The position numbers and the translations under genes were made by a program. Positions 48,062-56,386 of a stretch of 64,000 nucleotides of DNA are shown here, one piece after another. The stretch comes from a bacterium (lineage in GTDB: Bacteria; Sumerlaeota; Sumerlaeia; SLMS01; JAHLLQ01): NCBI GenBank assembly GCA_020444065.1, contig JAHLLQ010000002.1:372001-436000 (forward strand). The letters run 5' to 3'. Numbering within the stretch: the stretch's first letter is position 1; each line of letters opens with the position of its first letter. Below the pieces are notes generated by a model that saw only the letters and a list, made by a program, of their open reading frames with translations, was not told the DNA's origin and ran no database searches.

Positions 48062-49297
48062 CTAGCGCTCCTGCCACCGTTCCCGCCATCCCCGCAAGTC
48101 CGCATGCACGTAAGGGGTGCCGATGTGGTTCGGGCCTTCGAAAGACGCGCTCGTGCCGATGCCCCCCTTGTGATCCATCGCCTTCATGGCGGCCTCGACC
48201 CAGTCGCCCAGGACTTCAGAGTCCTCGATGGTGATTTCGCCGTCCTTGTTCAGATCATCCATGCGGAAATCGTTGTTCAGGTCGTAGATGATCGCGAAGG
48301 CATCGCCGTACTGATAGCGCGTGAAGTCAGCCAGCTTGACGCCCATGCGCTCCAGGCGCTGCCGCTCATGGGGCGAGATGAAGCCGCGGAGGATTCGTAA
48401 TCCCGTGGCGCTCTTACCGGCCTCTTCGACCTGATTCCGGAGTTCTTCCCACAAGACCACAAGATTCGGATCGAGCGCCACGAAGCGCACCTTCTCATCG
48501 TCGAAGACCGGTGGATTCAGTGTTCCAAGAGTCGCATGGGCGCTCAGTTGCAGTCCCCGTGTCGCCTGGTCGAGGCGGTAGAATGTGTCCGGCGGGTGGT
48601 AGAGCATGCTGTTGCGTTGGACGACGGAAGGCGCTTGCTCATCGTACTCGTTGGGATAGATGCCGATGACCGTGCTTTCGATCACTCCGTCACCGTTTCG
48701 GTCGAAGGACAATCCCGGCAGAATCTTCAGTTCGCCGAAACCCTGTGAAGCCTCTGCCAGTTCGCTATCCAGGACTTCTGTGGCGCTTGACGTCGTCACG
48801 CCGGAACGCGCGGCATAGCGGACTCGAACTTCAGCCAGACTACCATCGGTCCCCGCGCGCCAGCGTATCCGGTCACCATCCACGGAATAGGCGCGGCCAC
48901 TTGTCCACTCCCACACCAGGCGAGTCTGATCATCCTGTGTGATGCGGCCGGGATGCCCGGGCTGGGCTCCAATCGAGGGAAGTTGCCCCCCGCCCGACTG
49001 GCCCTCCGAGGTCACCTCGACGGCCAGCTCTACGTCCTCGCCGGCCTCGGCCAAATACACGAAGTTGCCATCGACACCTGTGTTCCCTTCCGGCACAATC
49101 CGGACTGCGACCCTCTTGACAGGGACTTGTGCCTGTGCCGTGGGCACGGGAGCCGCGAGATCGTTATTCGAGAGCGACAGGTCGCTCTGGCAGTACGCGG
49201 GCATGGTGAACAGTGACAGGAGTAGCAGAAGGGCCCCATACTGTCGCGATGATTGAGTTCTTTGGGGTTTCCTTCGGATCGTCGGGAGGGATAACAT
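48062..49297 (-). CDS. exported M15-like protein with inserted EF-hand-like loops
   Basis: A 411-residue exported protein. The signal peptide is in the first about 40 residues (GALLLLLSLFTMPAYCQ). A beta-rich N-terminal part (50-260, with a DRNGDGVIES calcium loop) leads to a C-terminal domain resembling M15/DUF882 D,D-carboxypeptidases: LVVLWEELRNQVEEAG, then GLRILRGFISPHERQ. The usual SxHxxGxAxD site reads TRYQYGDAFAI, so one metal ligand is lost, while the closing HADLRGWRERW fits. Between them sit DLNNDFRMDDLNKDGEITIEDSE EF-hand-like loops. Possibly a calcium-dependent, non-catalytic peptidoglycan-binding relative. It is divergent from the 49508 gene. Confidence 0.62.
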   Translation of the reverse strand: MLSLPTIRRKPQRTQSSRQYGALLLLLSLFTMPAYCQSDLSLSNNDLAAPVPTAQAQVPVKRVAVRIVPEGNTGVDGNFVYLAEAGEDVELAVEVTSEGQSGGGQLPSIGAQPGHPGRITQDDQTRLVWEWTSGRAYSVDGDRIRWRAGTDGSLAEVRVRYAARSGVTTSSATEVLDSELAEASQGFGELKILPGLSFDRNGDGVIESTVIGIYPNEYDEQAPSVVQRNSMLYHPPDTFYRLDQATRGLQLSAHATLGTLNPPVFDDEKVRFVALDPNLVVLWEELRNQVEEAGKSATGLRILRGFISPHERQRLERMGVKLADFTRYQYGDAFAIIYDLNNDFRMDDLNKDGEITIEDSEVLGDWVEAAMKAMDHKGGIGTSASFEGPNHIGTPYVHADLRGWRERWQER

Positions 49298-49507
49298 AGG
49301 AAAGAACCTTGCCTCGGAGGATATGATCGCGAAGAAGATAGGGTCGACAGGGCGGCGAACTCAAGAGGTGCTGGTAGGTTCAACACAAGATTTTCCCGTA
49401 GCGGTAGAAAAGTCGTTGCGGCAGCGTCGGGCACGGGGCTTCCTTTGCCTTTGGGTCTTTTCATGACGCGTTGATTCTCAGAAAAGAACAAACGGAAACA
49501 GCAATCC

Positions 49508-51409
49508 ATGCGGAATAGACGGCCAATACACTCAACCCGAGGGGCACTCTGGGCGCGAATGGGACAGGCTTGCTGGCTACTTCTGGCGGCACTACTCTTC
49601 TCGAGTCTCCTGCCGAGTCTTGTCCATGCACAGCAAGCCTTGGGTGAGCAGGACCGATTTGCCCGGGCGCGGGAAATCGATGCAACCAAGGAGCAGATTC
49701 GACGTCTCTTCGCCGAAGGTCGATATGAGGACGTGATCAAGTTCTCCGACCAGTTGTTGACCTTGGATCCTGATAATCCACAGGCCGTCTTCTGGAAGGA
49801 CTTGGCAGAGCGGAAGCTGCTGAGCTCCGATCAGCCTTCGAGCATCTTTGGCGACGGCCCGTCTGAAGTCGTCCCGGAGCCCACACAGGCTCCCATGAAG
49901 ACCGCCCAGCAGCTTCTTAACGAAGCCAGAATGGCAGGTGGGAATACTCTTCAGACTCCGGCCCAGCAGGCGGAGTCGCGTCCACGCAGCACCTACCGCA
50001 GCAAGAGCACGCTTCCGATGGGCGTCATTATTGGCCTGATCGTCGGTGTGATTGTCCTGCTGGCGATCGCGATCATTGCCTGGGTCATGTTCCGTAACTC
50101 CCGCCGCCGGTTGCAGACGGCGCTTGAACAAGTCCGCCGCACTCGAAATCTGGATGGCGACGCAACCGTCCACGATGCCCCGACCGGCCTGGCCGATCAG
50201 CCGACGCACGTTACTGCCGGCGGAGACGTGGAGACCTCGATTACTCAGCATGGCGTTGGACAGCCCGATGAGCCGACGGTCAGTGAACAGACAGACATCA
50301 TGTCGTCGCTTTCGGTTGGTCCGGATGAGGAATCGGTCTTCGAGGCCGGCGGCGGAGTCGGCTTCCCCGACGTTCCGACGCTTCACGATGAATTTGATCC
50401 TGAAGAAGAGCAGCCCGTCGAGGAACAGCCCGTCGAGGAGCCGACCGTGGACCTCGCCAGCGGCGACAGCCAGGTGGGCGATGTCGAAGAGGTCAAAGGC
50501 GATACATTCGCCTCGGTTTCTGCCAGCGATGAGGACGACTCCATTTCTCTCGGCGGAGAGTCGGAAGCGCCTGCCGAAGAGGAAGCGGAAGATCCGAACG
50601 CGATGTCCTACAACTCGCTGATGTTCACGGAAGATGAAACCGTGATGCCGGGTGCGACCCCCGCTGCGAAGCAGGAGCAACCCGAGCCGGACGCGGAAGA
50701 CACGAGCTCGCTGTCTTACAACTCGCTGATGTTTGCGGACGACGAGACGAAGCTGCCGCAGGCTCCGCCCCCTGAGAAATCCGAAGCCGAAGCGGGTCCC
50801 GAAGACACAAGCTCCCTCTCCTACAACTCGCTGATGTTCGCCGAAGATGAAACCAAGATGCCGACGGCGGATCAGCCGACCCAGCATCACGACGCCGGCG
50901 GCGAAGATCCGAACGCGATGTCGTACAACTCGCTGATGTTCCCGGGCGACGAGACGCAGATGCCAGGCGCAGAGCAGTCTCAGGCAAAAGAAGCGGACGA
51001 CCTCTCGAAGTCGAGCTTCGACAAAGAATATCAGAATGTGATGTTCGGCGAGGGAAGCGAAGAGACCAAGAATCTCGAGAAGGGCGGAGGCGGCGTCGAC
51101 GAGGCCCTCTTCGACACGATCAAGATCGACGGCGACATCAAACTCGACGATGTCTCGCTGGATGAAACGCTGGCCCAGGACGGTGGATCCATTTCCGGCG
51201 AGGAAGTGACCATGCAGCTGCCCGGCACCGGGGGAGACTCCGACCCGGCAAAGATGTTCGTAACGCAGAAGAACGCCGGCAAGCAGGCGCTCGAAAAGGG
51301 GAACTTCTCCCGCGCCGTAGAATGTCTCTCAGTTGCAGCCAGTCTTCGTCCGGATGATAAGGAAGTCACCCAGATGCTTGACGAGGCCAAGCGCAGACGA
51401 AACGCCTGA
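49508..51409 (+). CDS. single-pass membrane protein with repeated SYNSLMF motif
   Basis: A 633-residue protein, unknown family. The signal peptide is in 1-42. The extracytoplasmic part (43-165) includes a TPR-like helix pair (AEGRYEDVIKFSDQLLTLDPD). The membrane helix is at about 170-195 (MGVIIGLIVGVIVLLAIAII). The acidic cytoplasmic tail has five copies of a motif SYNSLMFxxDETxxP at residues 367, 403, 438, 472 and a degenerate one at 506 (EYQNVMF), spaced 34-36 residues. DxT, DEPTV and DVPTL sites also recur. A last TPR-like unit is at 597-625. It may be a kinase substrate or scaffold; the kinase at 36516 is a candidate. A terminator follows. Confidence 0.72.
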   Translation: MRNRRPIHSTRGALWARMGQACWLLLAALLFSSLLPSLVHAQQALGEQDRFARAREIDATKEQIRRLFAEGRYEDVIKFSDQLLTLDPDNPQAVFWKDLAERKLLSSDQPSSIFGDGPSEVVPEPTQAPMKTAQQLLNEARMAGGNTLQTPAQQAESRPRSTYRSKSTLPMGVIIGLIVGVIVLLAIAIIAWVMFRNSRRRLQTALEQVRRTRNLDGDATVHDAPTGLADQPTHVTAGGDVETSITQHGVGQPDEPTVSEQTDIMSSLSVGPDEESVFEAGGGVGFPDVPTLHDEFDPEEEQPVEEQPVEEPTVDLASGDSQVGDVEEVKGDTFASVSASDEDDSISLGGESEAPAEEEAEDPNAMSYNSLMFTEDETVMPGATPAAKQEQPEPDAEDTSSLSYNSLMFADDETKLPQAPPPEKSEAEAGPEDTSSLSYNSLMFAEDETKMPTADQPTQHHDAGGEDPNAMSYNSLMFPGDETQMPGAEQSQAKEADDLSKSSFDKEYQNVMFGEGSEETKNLEKGGGGVDEALFDTIKIDGDIKLDDVSLDETLAQDGGSISGEEVTMQLPGTGGDSDPAKMFVTQKNAGKQALEKGNFSRAVECLSVAASLRPDDKEVTQMLDEAKRRRNA

Positions 51410-51434
51410 TCTCGAGACAATTCCGAAAGAAAAA

Positions 51435-51474
51435 CGAGGAGATGACCGCCATGGCGTCATCTCCTCGATTGCTT
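51435..51474. terminator. terminator between the SYNSLMF gene and the BMC gene
   Basis: Arms CGAGGAGATGAC (51435-51446) and GTCATCTCCTCG (51456-51467) pair perfectly; the centre is a short GCC/GGC palindrome. It is flanked by AGAAAAA on one side and ATTGCTTT on the other, so it can serve both converging transcripts. Confidence 0.85.
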
Positions 51475-51502
51475 TAAGTCCGTGGTTGAAGTCGTCCTTC
51501 GA

Positions 51503-51814
51503 TTACTTGCTGACGGCCTCTTCTTCTTCCTTGCGGTAGACGATCTTTCCGCCGACTTCGACGGCATCCACAATCCCGACGACCGTCGCATCCAGAGGTT
51601 TGTTCTTCACCCGCGTCGCCATGCGGGCCGACGAGCCTTGCACGATGATGACGATCTCGCCCATGCCGGCTCCCACGCCGTCCGCCGCAATGACGAATTG
51701 GTTCTTCAGTTTCATATCCATGTCGACGGATTGGGCAACCAGGAGCTTCAGGCCTTCCAGGCCCTCGTCTTTTGCTGTAGCGACTACGGTTCCTACGACT
51801 TTGCAGAGCAACAT
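51503..51814 (-). CDS. EutN/CcmL-type microcompartment vertex protein (BMC-P), orphan
   Basis: A 103-residue shell pentamer. The family core is clear: MLLCKVVGTVVATAKDEGL, GLKLLVAQSVD, AADGVGAGMGEIVIIV, GSSARMATR and DATVVGIVDAVEVGG. BMC-P pentamers cap the vertices of protein-shelled microcompartments. The tail beyond 92 is a short Glu-rich extension. No BMC-H hexamer, no signature enzyme and no other shell protein lies in the window. The start has GGGAGAAG seven bases upstream. It is the third gene of a minus-strand operon with a 58-residue Cys-rich protein and a membrane coiled-coil protein. Confidence 0.9.
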   Translation of the reverse strand: MLLCKVVGTVVATAKDEGLEGLKLLVAQSVDMDMKLKNQFVIAADGVGAGMGEIVIIVQGSSARMATRVKNKPLDATVVGIVDAVEVGGKIVYRKEEEEAVSK

Positions 51815-51849
51815 GGGGTTTCTTCTCCCGGCATCGTCAAATCAAGGGG

Positions 51850-52026
51850 TCACTCTGGTGAATCCCGATCCGGTTCGGCAAGCGGAAGATGCGGCGTCGA
51901 ATTGCATCCAGTCGATTCGATCGGACAAGAATCGCAGGATGTGCAAGATGGGCCGAGGTTTGCGATGAATACCTGGTTCTTCGACTTCCAGGCTTCCGGC
52001 TCTTTTCGTTCATCCTTCTCAGTCAT
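51850..52026 (-). CDS. 58-residue four-cysteine microprotein
   Basis: A short gene read from an ATG at 52026-52024 to a TGA at 51852-51850. Its ATG overlaps the stop of the upstream gene by four bases (ATGA), a usual sign of translational coupling. The protein has a charged N-terminus, then NLGPSCTSCDSCPIESTGC, giving Cys28, Cys31, Cys34, Cys41 in a Cx2Cx2Cx6C pattern, then a short Pro-rich tail. Such a cluster could bind a 4Fe-4S centre or zinc. I do not recognise a family. It lies 35 bases upstream of the microcompartment protein. Confidence 0.72.
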   Translation of the reverse strand: MTEKDERKEPEAWKSKNQVFIANLGPSCTSCDSCPIESTGCNSTPHLPLAEPDRDSPE

Positions 52027-52577
52027 TGCTTGTTTCCCGCCTGGGTGCCTCGCGCAATCTCGTTCAGTTCATCGACTTTGGCGTTGAAACGATCCGAGAG
52101 ATCGTTGCGATCGGCGATCACCCCATCGATTTTCTCTTTCAACTCATTCCGCTGCCCGACGCGTCCATTGTAGTAAGCGATCGCCTTCTTGTGGAACTCT
52201 GGATCAGGCGCCTGACGCGCCCGAGGCAATTCATTCTCCGAGTAGTTCTTCAGCCACATGTCCATTGCGCCGAGTTGCTGCTGGAGCGCGCGGATTTCCT
52301 CATCCTTTGCGGCGATCTCCTTCTCCATTTCATCCAGTTCGGCGTTCAGTTGATCGTAACGCGGATTCGATACCTGCTCGCCGGCGTTCCGGCGCTCCAG
52401 TGTATCCTGCAGCGTCTGGACCACTTCGTCCGCGTTTGGCAGGCCTTGAGACTGTGGAGCCAGTTTGGGAGACTTCATCACCACGATCACACCGGCGAGA
52501 GCCAGAAGCAGCACGACGACCAGAACGCGCCAGAACGTCGTGCTCTCGAAGATGTTCCCGGATCCTTCTTCAGCCAT
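52023..52577 (-). CDS. membrane-anchored coiled-coil protein
   Basis: A 184-residue protein of unknown family. The ATG at 52577 has GGGAGGA about eight bases upstream. One membrane helix lies near residues 16-34 (WRVLVVVLLLALAGVIVVM), so the N-terminus is probably cytoplasmic. A long coiled coil follows (YDQLNAELDEMEKEIAAKDEEIRALQQQL and RNELKEKIDGVIADRNDLSDRF). It is the first gene of the operon that includes the microprotein and the BMC-P protein, so it may tether something to the membrane. Confidence 0.75.
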   Translation of the reverse strand: MAEEGSGNIFESTTFWRVLVVVLLLALAGVIVVMKSPKLAPQSQGLPNADEVVQTLQDTLERRNAGEQVSNPRYDQLNAELDEMEKEIAAKDEEIRALQQQLGAMDMWLKNYSENELPRARQAPDPEFHKKAIAYYNGRVGQRNELKEKIDGVIADRNDLSDRFNAKVDELNEIARGTQAGNKQ

Positions 52578-52778
52578 GGGCCCGATCCTCCCGATCGACT
52601 CCAAGAAATCGCCCAATGGGCCCATCGCGGCAAGGCGAAACCCCGCGCCGAACCGGCGCGATCCGTGCATGACGTAAAAAGGATCCTCAAAGGTCGGTCA
52701 TCGGGCTTGAGGTTTTCAGCCACCTTCTCTCAAGATGCCCGTGCCAGAGTACACTGGCGAAGGGACAATCGGGGAACC

Positions 52779-54062
52779 ATGGGTAAGAATCCACAAGATC
52801 CGCTGCGCCCAGTCTCTCTTCAGGGGAAGAGTCTGCGCAAGATCCAGCAGAATGAGGAAGAGAAGGCGCGCCAGGACCAGCAGCGTCCGCCCGCTTCTCC
52901 TCGTTCCTCGGACGGCGTTCCGCTCGGTGGCCCGCGGTCGTCCGCCGGAAATCGCCTTCTGGACGGTTCGGTACCCCCGATGCCGCCGGTCGCTCCGCCT
53001 CCGAAAGCTCCGGACGCCTCTCGCCGCACGCGAGCCAAGCATCGCGACGCATGGGCGGCGATTCTGTGGGGCGAGCCCGAAGATGCGGCCTCTGCGCTCG
53101 CGACCGCCGAACAGGAACCGGAGCAGGCTCCCCAGCCCCCCGCACAGGCCGCTCCCAAACCGCCAAAGCCGCACATCCCGGGGGGCACAAGCCGGGGCAG
53201 CCGCAGGCGCACGTGCAGCTTTCCGGGCGTCTTGCGCATCATGGTCCCGGAAGAGACATTCACGCCTCGCACCCTGGCGGTTCGCATCGTTGATATCAGC
53301 CTCAGCGGCGCGCGCCTCGAAACGCGGCAACTGGATGAGCCCTACGCACGCGTTCTCGATCGCGATCCGCGGCACCTGCGCCTGGAAGCTCTCTTCCCAC
53401 GTCGCGAGAAGACGACGCTGACCGGAAAACTCATCTGGTGCCGCTACGATCCGGAGATTTCCGTCCTCGGTATTCAGTTCGACGAAGGACCGGAGGACCT
53501 GACGCACATCTTCCTGCCGGAGAATCACTTCGAAACTGATCCGGACACCTATTGCCTGTCGCCGCCGGTTCTCGATCCATTCCCGAGCGTGACGTCTCGA
53601 GAGAATCTGCTGCTGACCGGAAAGGTCGCCGAGGCCGACATCGTTGTGCTCCGTGTTGGTCCGGAAGCGACGGAGATACCCGTCACGAATCATCGATTCC
53701 GTGCGGAAGTACCGCTGCGTGTCGGGCGTTCAAACTTCTTCTCCTTCACTGCGGTGCGTGAGGATCGATCCTCCATTCCGACGCCTGTGTGTGTCTTGCA
53801 CAGGCCCGAGGAGGAAGCCGGACAAACGCGCTTGCCGTCAGGGCTTTTCGACCAGGTTCAAGTCGACCCGGAAGGGCAGGAAGTCGTAGTGCGCCTCTCC
53901 GGTTCTCCCGGCCGTTTCGTTCCCGCAATCAAGACGCTTAGCGAAGTACTCAAACATGCGGAAGAGTGCTCGCTGACGTACACGTTGAAGGGCGACGCGC
54001 GACTCGCCGCGCGCATCCTTCGTGGCGAAAAGGTCGAAGACGACGGCGAAGGCTTCACGTAA
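52779..54062 (+). CDS. PilZ-like protein, first of a tandem pair
   Basis: A 427-residue protein. Residues 1-140 are Pro-, Ala- and Gln-rich and probably disordered. A PilZ-like domain then follows: RRTCSFPGVLRI with the Arg-rich start, AVRIVDISLSGARLE matching the DxSxxG part, and LTGKLIWCRYDPEISVLGIQF. PilZ domains bind cyclic di-GMP; here the RxxxR motif is changed to a run of Arg, so binding is not assured. A C-terminal domain of about 190 residues (SPPVLDPFP to the end) is shared with the next gene. The start at 52779 is supported by alignment with the paralogue and by GGGGA just upstream. Confidence 0.75.
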   Translation: MGKNPQDPLRPVSLQGKSLRKIQQNEEEKARQDQQRPPASPRSSDGVPLGGPRSSAGNRLLDGSVPPMPPVAPPPKAPDASRRTRAKHRDAWAAILWGEPEDAASALATAEQEPEQAPQPPAQAAPKPPKPHIPGGTSRGSRRRTCSFPGVLRIMVPEETFTPRTLAVRIVDISLSGARLETRQLDEPYARVLDRDPRHLRLEALFPRREKTTLTGKLIWCRYDPEISVLGIQFDEGPEDLTHIFLPENHFETDPDTYCLSPPVLDPFPSVTSRENLLLTGKVAEADIVVLRVGPEATEIPVTNHRFRAEVPLRVGRSNFFSFTAVREDRSSIPTPVCVLHRPEEEAGQTRLPSGLFDQVQVDPEGQEVVVRLSGSPGRFVPAIKTLSEVLKHAEECSLTYTLKGDARLAARILRGEKVEDDGEGFT

Positions 54063-54203
54063 AATCCCTCATCCCCGATCTCTTCATTTGTGACTCACGC
54101 CGGACTTGCGCCACGACACCGCCGTGCGCTAACCATTGCGCAGAGTGGATGCAGATAGGGCTGCGGATTACATCGAAACACATCGCCTCCAACAGATCGT
54201 TTC

Positions 54204-55247
54204 ATGACCGACGATAAGTCACGGAATCCTTTGGAACCGATTCCATTGCGTGGGATTCCCCTGCGCCCCAAGCAGGATCAACAGCTTCCGCCGCAGCAGG
54301 CGCCGCACGTTCCTCCGCCACCGGCCACGCCGCCGCCACCGCAGGAATCGCATGAACCCACCCACAAGAGCAGCGGCGAACATCGCGTTGCGGCGCGCCG
54401 GCCGTGCAGTTTCCCCGGACTGCTGCGCATCCTGATGCCGGAGCAGAGTTTCATCCCGAAAGTTTTTGCCGTCCGCATCGTCGACCTCAGTCCGAGTGGC
54501 GCGCGGATTGAAACGCTGCAGATGACTCAGGATCAGTTCCTGCAAATCGATCTGGAGCCGCGGTTCGTTCGTCTCGAAGTCCTTGTCCCTTCGCGCGACA
54601 AGATCGTGGTCTCCGGCAAGTTGGTCTGGACCAATTTCGCACCCGATCTCGCCACGATGGGAATCGCCATTCATCCGCGGCGCGAGGATCTGGCCGTTGA
54701 CCTGCTGCCGAAGTGGGACGCCTCGCACGCTTACGATTCGAAATTCCTGACGCCGCCGCACCTCGATGGCTTTCCGGCGACGACGGGCCGTTCGCCCTTC
54801 CGTTTCACCGGTCGCGCATTCGATGCAGATCGCGTAATTGTCGAAGGCGAAACCGAGACCTACGAAACCAAGGTTACCGACGGTCGCTTCAGCATCGACG
54901 TCCCGCTGGTTCCCAGCCGAGCGAACAACCTGAACTTCATTGCCATGGCCGGCAAGGTCGCCTCCGATTCCACGCCCGCCTGGATCATGCACAAGCCCGG
55001 GCACCACGACACGCAGACATTCCGCCAGGGCGGTCTGTTCGACGAGATCCTGGTGACCAACAACGGCCGATCGCTGAAGCTGAAATTCACCGGCGCCCCG
55101 GCCGAGATGCTCCAGGCGCTTCGCCAACTGGCAGACATCATGGGTCACGCGGAGAAGTGCATCTTCCAGTACGAACTGCGCGGCGACGCGGAAGAAGCCG
55201 CCGAGTGCCTGCGCAAAGGCGCGAAATTCCCTTGGAATCCGGAATAA
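54204..55247 (+). CDS. PilZ-like protein, second of a tandem pair
   Basis: A 347-residue paralogue of the preceding gene, 141 bases downstream. It has the same order: a Pro-rich start with NPLEPIPLRGIPLRPKQDQQ (compare NPQDPLRPVSLQGKSLR in the first copy), a PilZ-like part (RVAARRPCSFPGLLRI, AVRIVDLSPSGARIE, VVSGKLVWTNF), and the conserved C-terminal domain ending in ECLRKGAKFPWNPE. The N-terminal linker is about 75 residues shorter. The pair may be a duplicated effector acting together. No diguanylate cyclase is in the window. Confidence 0.75.
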   Translation: MTDDKSRNPLEPIPLRGIPLRPKQDQQLPPQQAPHVPPPPATPPPPQESHEPTHKSSGEHRVAARRPCSFPGLLRILMPEQSFIPKVFAVRIVDLSPSGARIETLQMTQDQFLQIDLEPRFVRLEVLVPSRDKIVVSGKLVWTNFAPDLATMGIAIHPRREDLAVDLLPKWDASHAYDSKFLTPPHLDGFPATTGRSPFRFTGRAFDADRVIVEGETETYETKVTDGRFSIDVPLVPSRANNLNFIAMAGKVASDSTPAWIMHKPGHHDTQTFRQGGLFDEILVTNNGRSLKLKFTGAPAEMLQALRQLADIMGHAEKCIFQYELRGDAEEAAECLRKGAKFPWNPE

Positions 55248-55384
55248 TCCGAGCGGGCGCCCGTACAGTCAATGGACGGGCGCAAAACTTCTGTCCTTGC
55301 CCCCGCCAAACCGATTCCCCATCCTACGCATGCCGCCTCGCATCGATGCGACGGGGCCCGCCATAACCAGGAGCGCAAACACCC

Positions 55385-56314
55385 ATGATCGACGTTCGCG
55401 GAGTCACGAAAGTCTACAAGGACCTGGTCGCCGTCAACGACCTCAGCTTTCACATCGAGAAGGGCGACATCTTCGGTTTCATCGGCCCCAACGGCGCCGG
55501 CAAAACCACCACGATTAAGATCCTCGCCACGCTGCTGAAGCCGACCCAGGGCTTTGCGCTCGTCTGCGGCTACAATGTGTTGACCCAGGCCGAGGATGTG
55601 AAGCGCGTCATGGGCTACATGCCGGACAGCTTCGGCGTGTACGACGACATGAAGGTGTGGGAGTACCTGGACTTCTTTGCCGCCGCCTACAAGATCGAGA
55701 AGAGCCGCCGGAAGCAGATCATCAACGACGTGCTCGAACTCACTGACCTGGGCCACAAGAAGAACGACTACGTCGAGGCCCTCTCTCGCGGCATGAAGCA
55801 GCGCCTTTGCCTCGCGAAGACCCTCGTGCACGATCCGCAAGTGCTGCTGCTGGACGAGCCCGCGTCCGGTCTCGACCCGCGCGCCCGCATCGAACTGCGC
55901 GAGCTCCTCAAAGAACTCCGCAACATGGGCAAGACCATCCTGATCAGCTCGCACATCCTGACCGAGCTGGCGGACTTCTGCAACACTGTCGGTATCATCG
56001 AGCAAGGCAACTTGCTCTACGCCGGCGACATCCAGACGATCACCCAACAACTGCGCGGCGCCCGCATCGTCGAGGTCAAACTCCGCGCCGGCTTCGAGCA
56101 GCAGGCCGAAGATCTCTTCATCAACGACAAGAATGTGCAGGAAGTCGAACGCGACGGCCAGATGCTGCAGATTCACCTGCCGCTGGACTTCGCCGAAGAA
56201 GACTACGTGACCGACAAACTCGTCGAGAACGGCATCAAGTTCTCCAGCGTCCGCGAACTCGATATCGACCTCGAAGACGTCTTCATGAAGGTCACCAAGG
56301 GATTGGTGCAGTAG
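55385..56314 (+). CDS. ABC-2-type transporter ATPase
   Basis: A 309-residue ATPase of the CcmA/NatA group. Walker A is GPNGAGKTTT, the signature LSRGMKQR (Arg-Gly-Met variant), Walker B LLLDEPASGLDPRA, and ISSH the H-loop. The C-terminal about 80 residues form the extra domain common to ABC-2 exporters. No permease gene follows; the next gene belongs to another family, so the partner is elsewhere or lost. The ATG at 55385 follows a short leader after the PilZ gene, about 137 bases downstream. Confidence 0.9.
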   Translation: MIDVRGVTKVYKDLVAVNDLSFHIEKGDIFGFIGPNGAGKTTTIKILATLLKPTQGFALVCGYNVLTQAEDVKRVMGYMPDSFGVYDDMKVWEYLDFFAAAYKIEKSRRKQIINDVLELTDLGHKKNDYVEALSRGMKQRLCLAKTLVHDPQVLLLDEPASGLDPRARIELRELLKELRNMGKTILISSHILTELADFCNTVGIIEQGNLLYAGDIQTITQQLRGARIVEVKLRAGFEQQAEDLFINDKNVQEVERDGQMLQIHLPLDFAEEDYVTDKLVENGIKFSSVRELDIDLEDVFMKVTKGLVQ

Positions 56315-56386
56315 GGGAGCAAAGACTCTTTCCACTGAAGCAAGGCTACATCGCGTCGGGGGGAAACAGCACCTCAGAGGATTCAC

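Noticed and set aside
52026-52778. Longer start for the first PilZ-like protein
   Set aside because: The extension runs antisense to the coiled-coil gene and is not shared with the paralogue, which starts at the equivalent of 52779.
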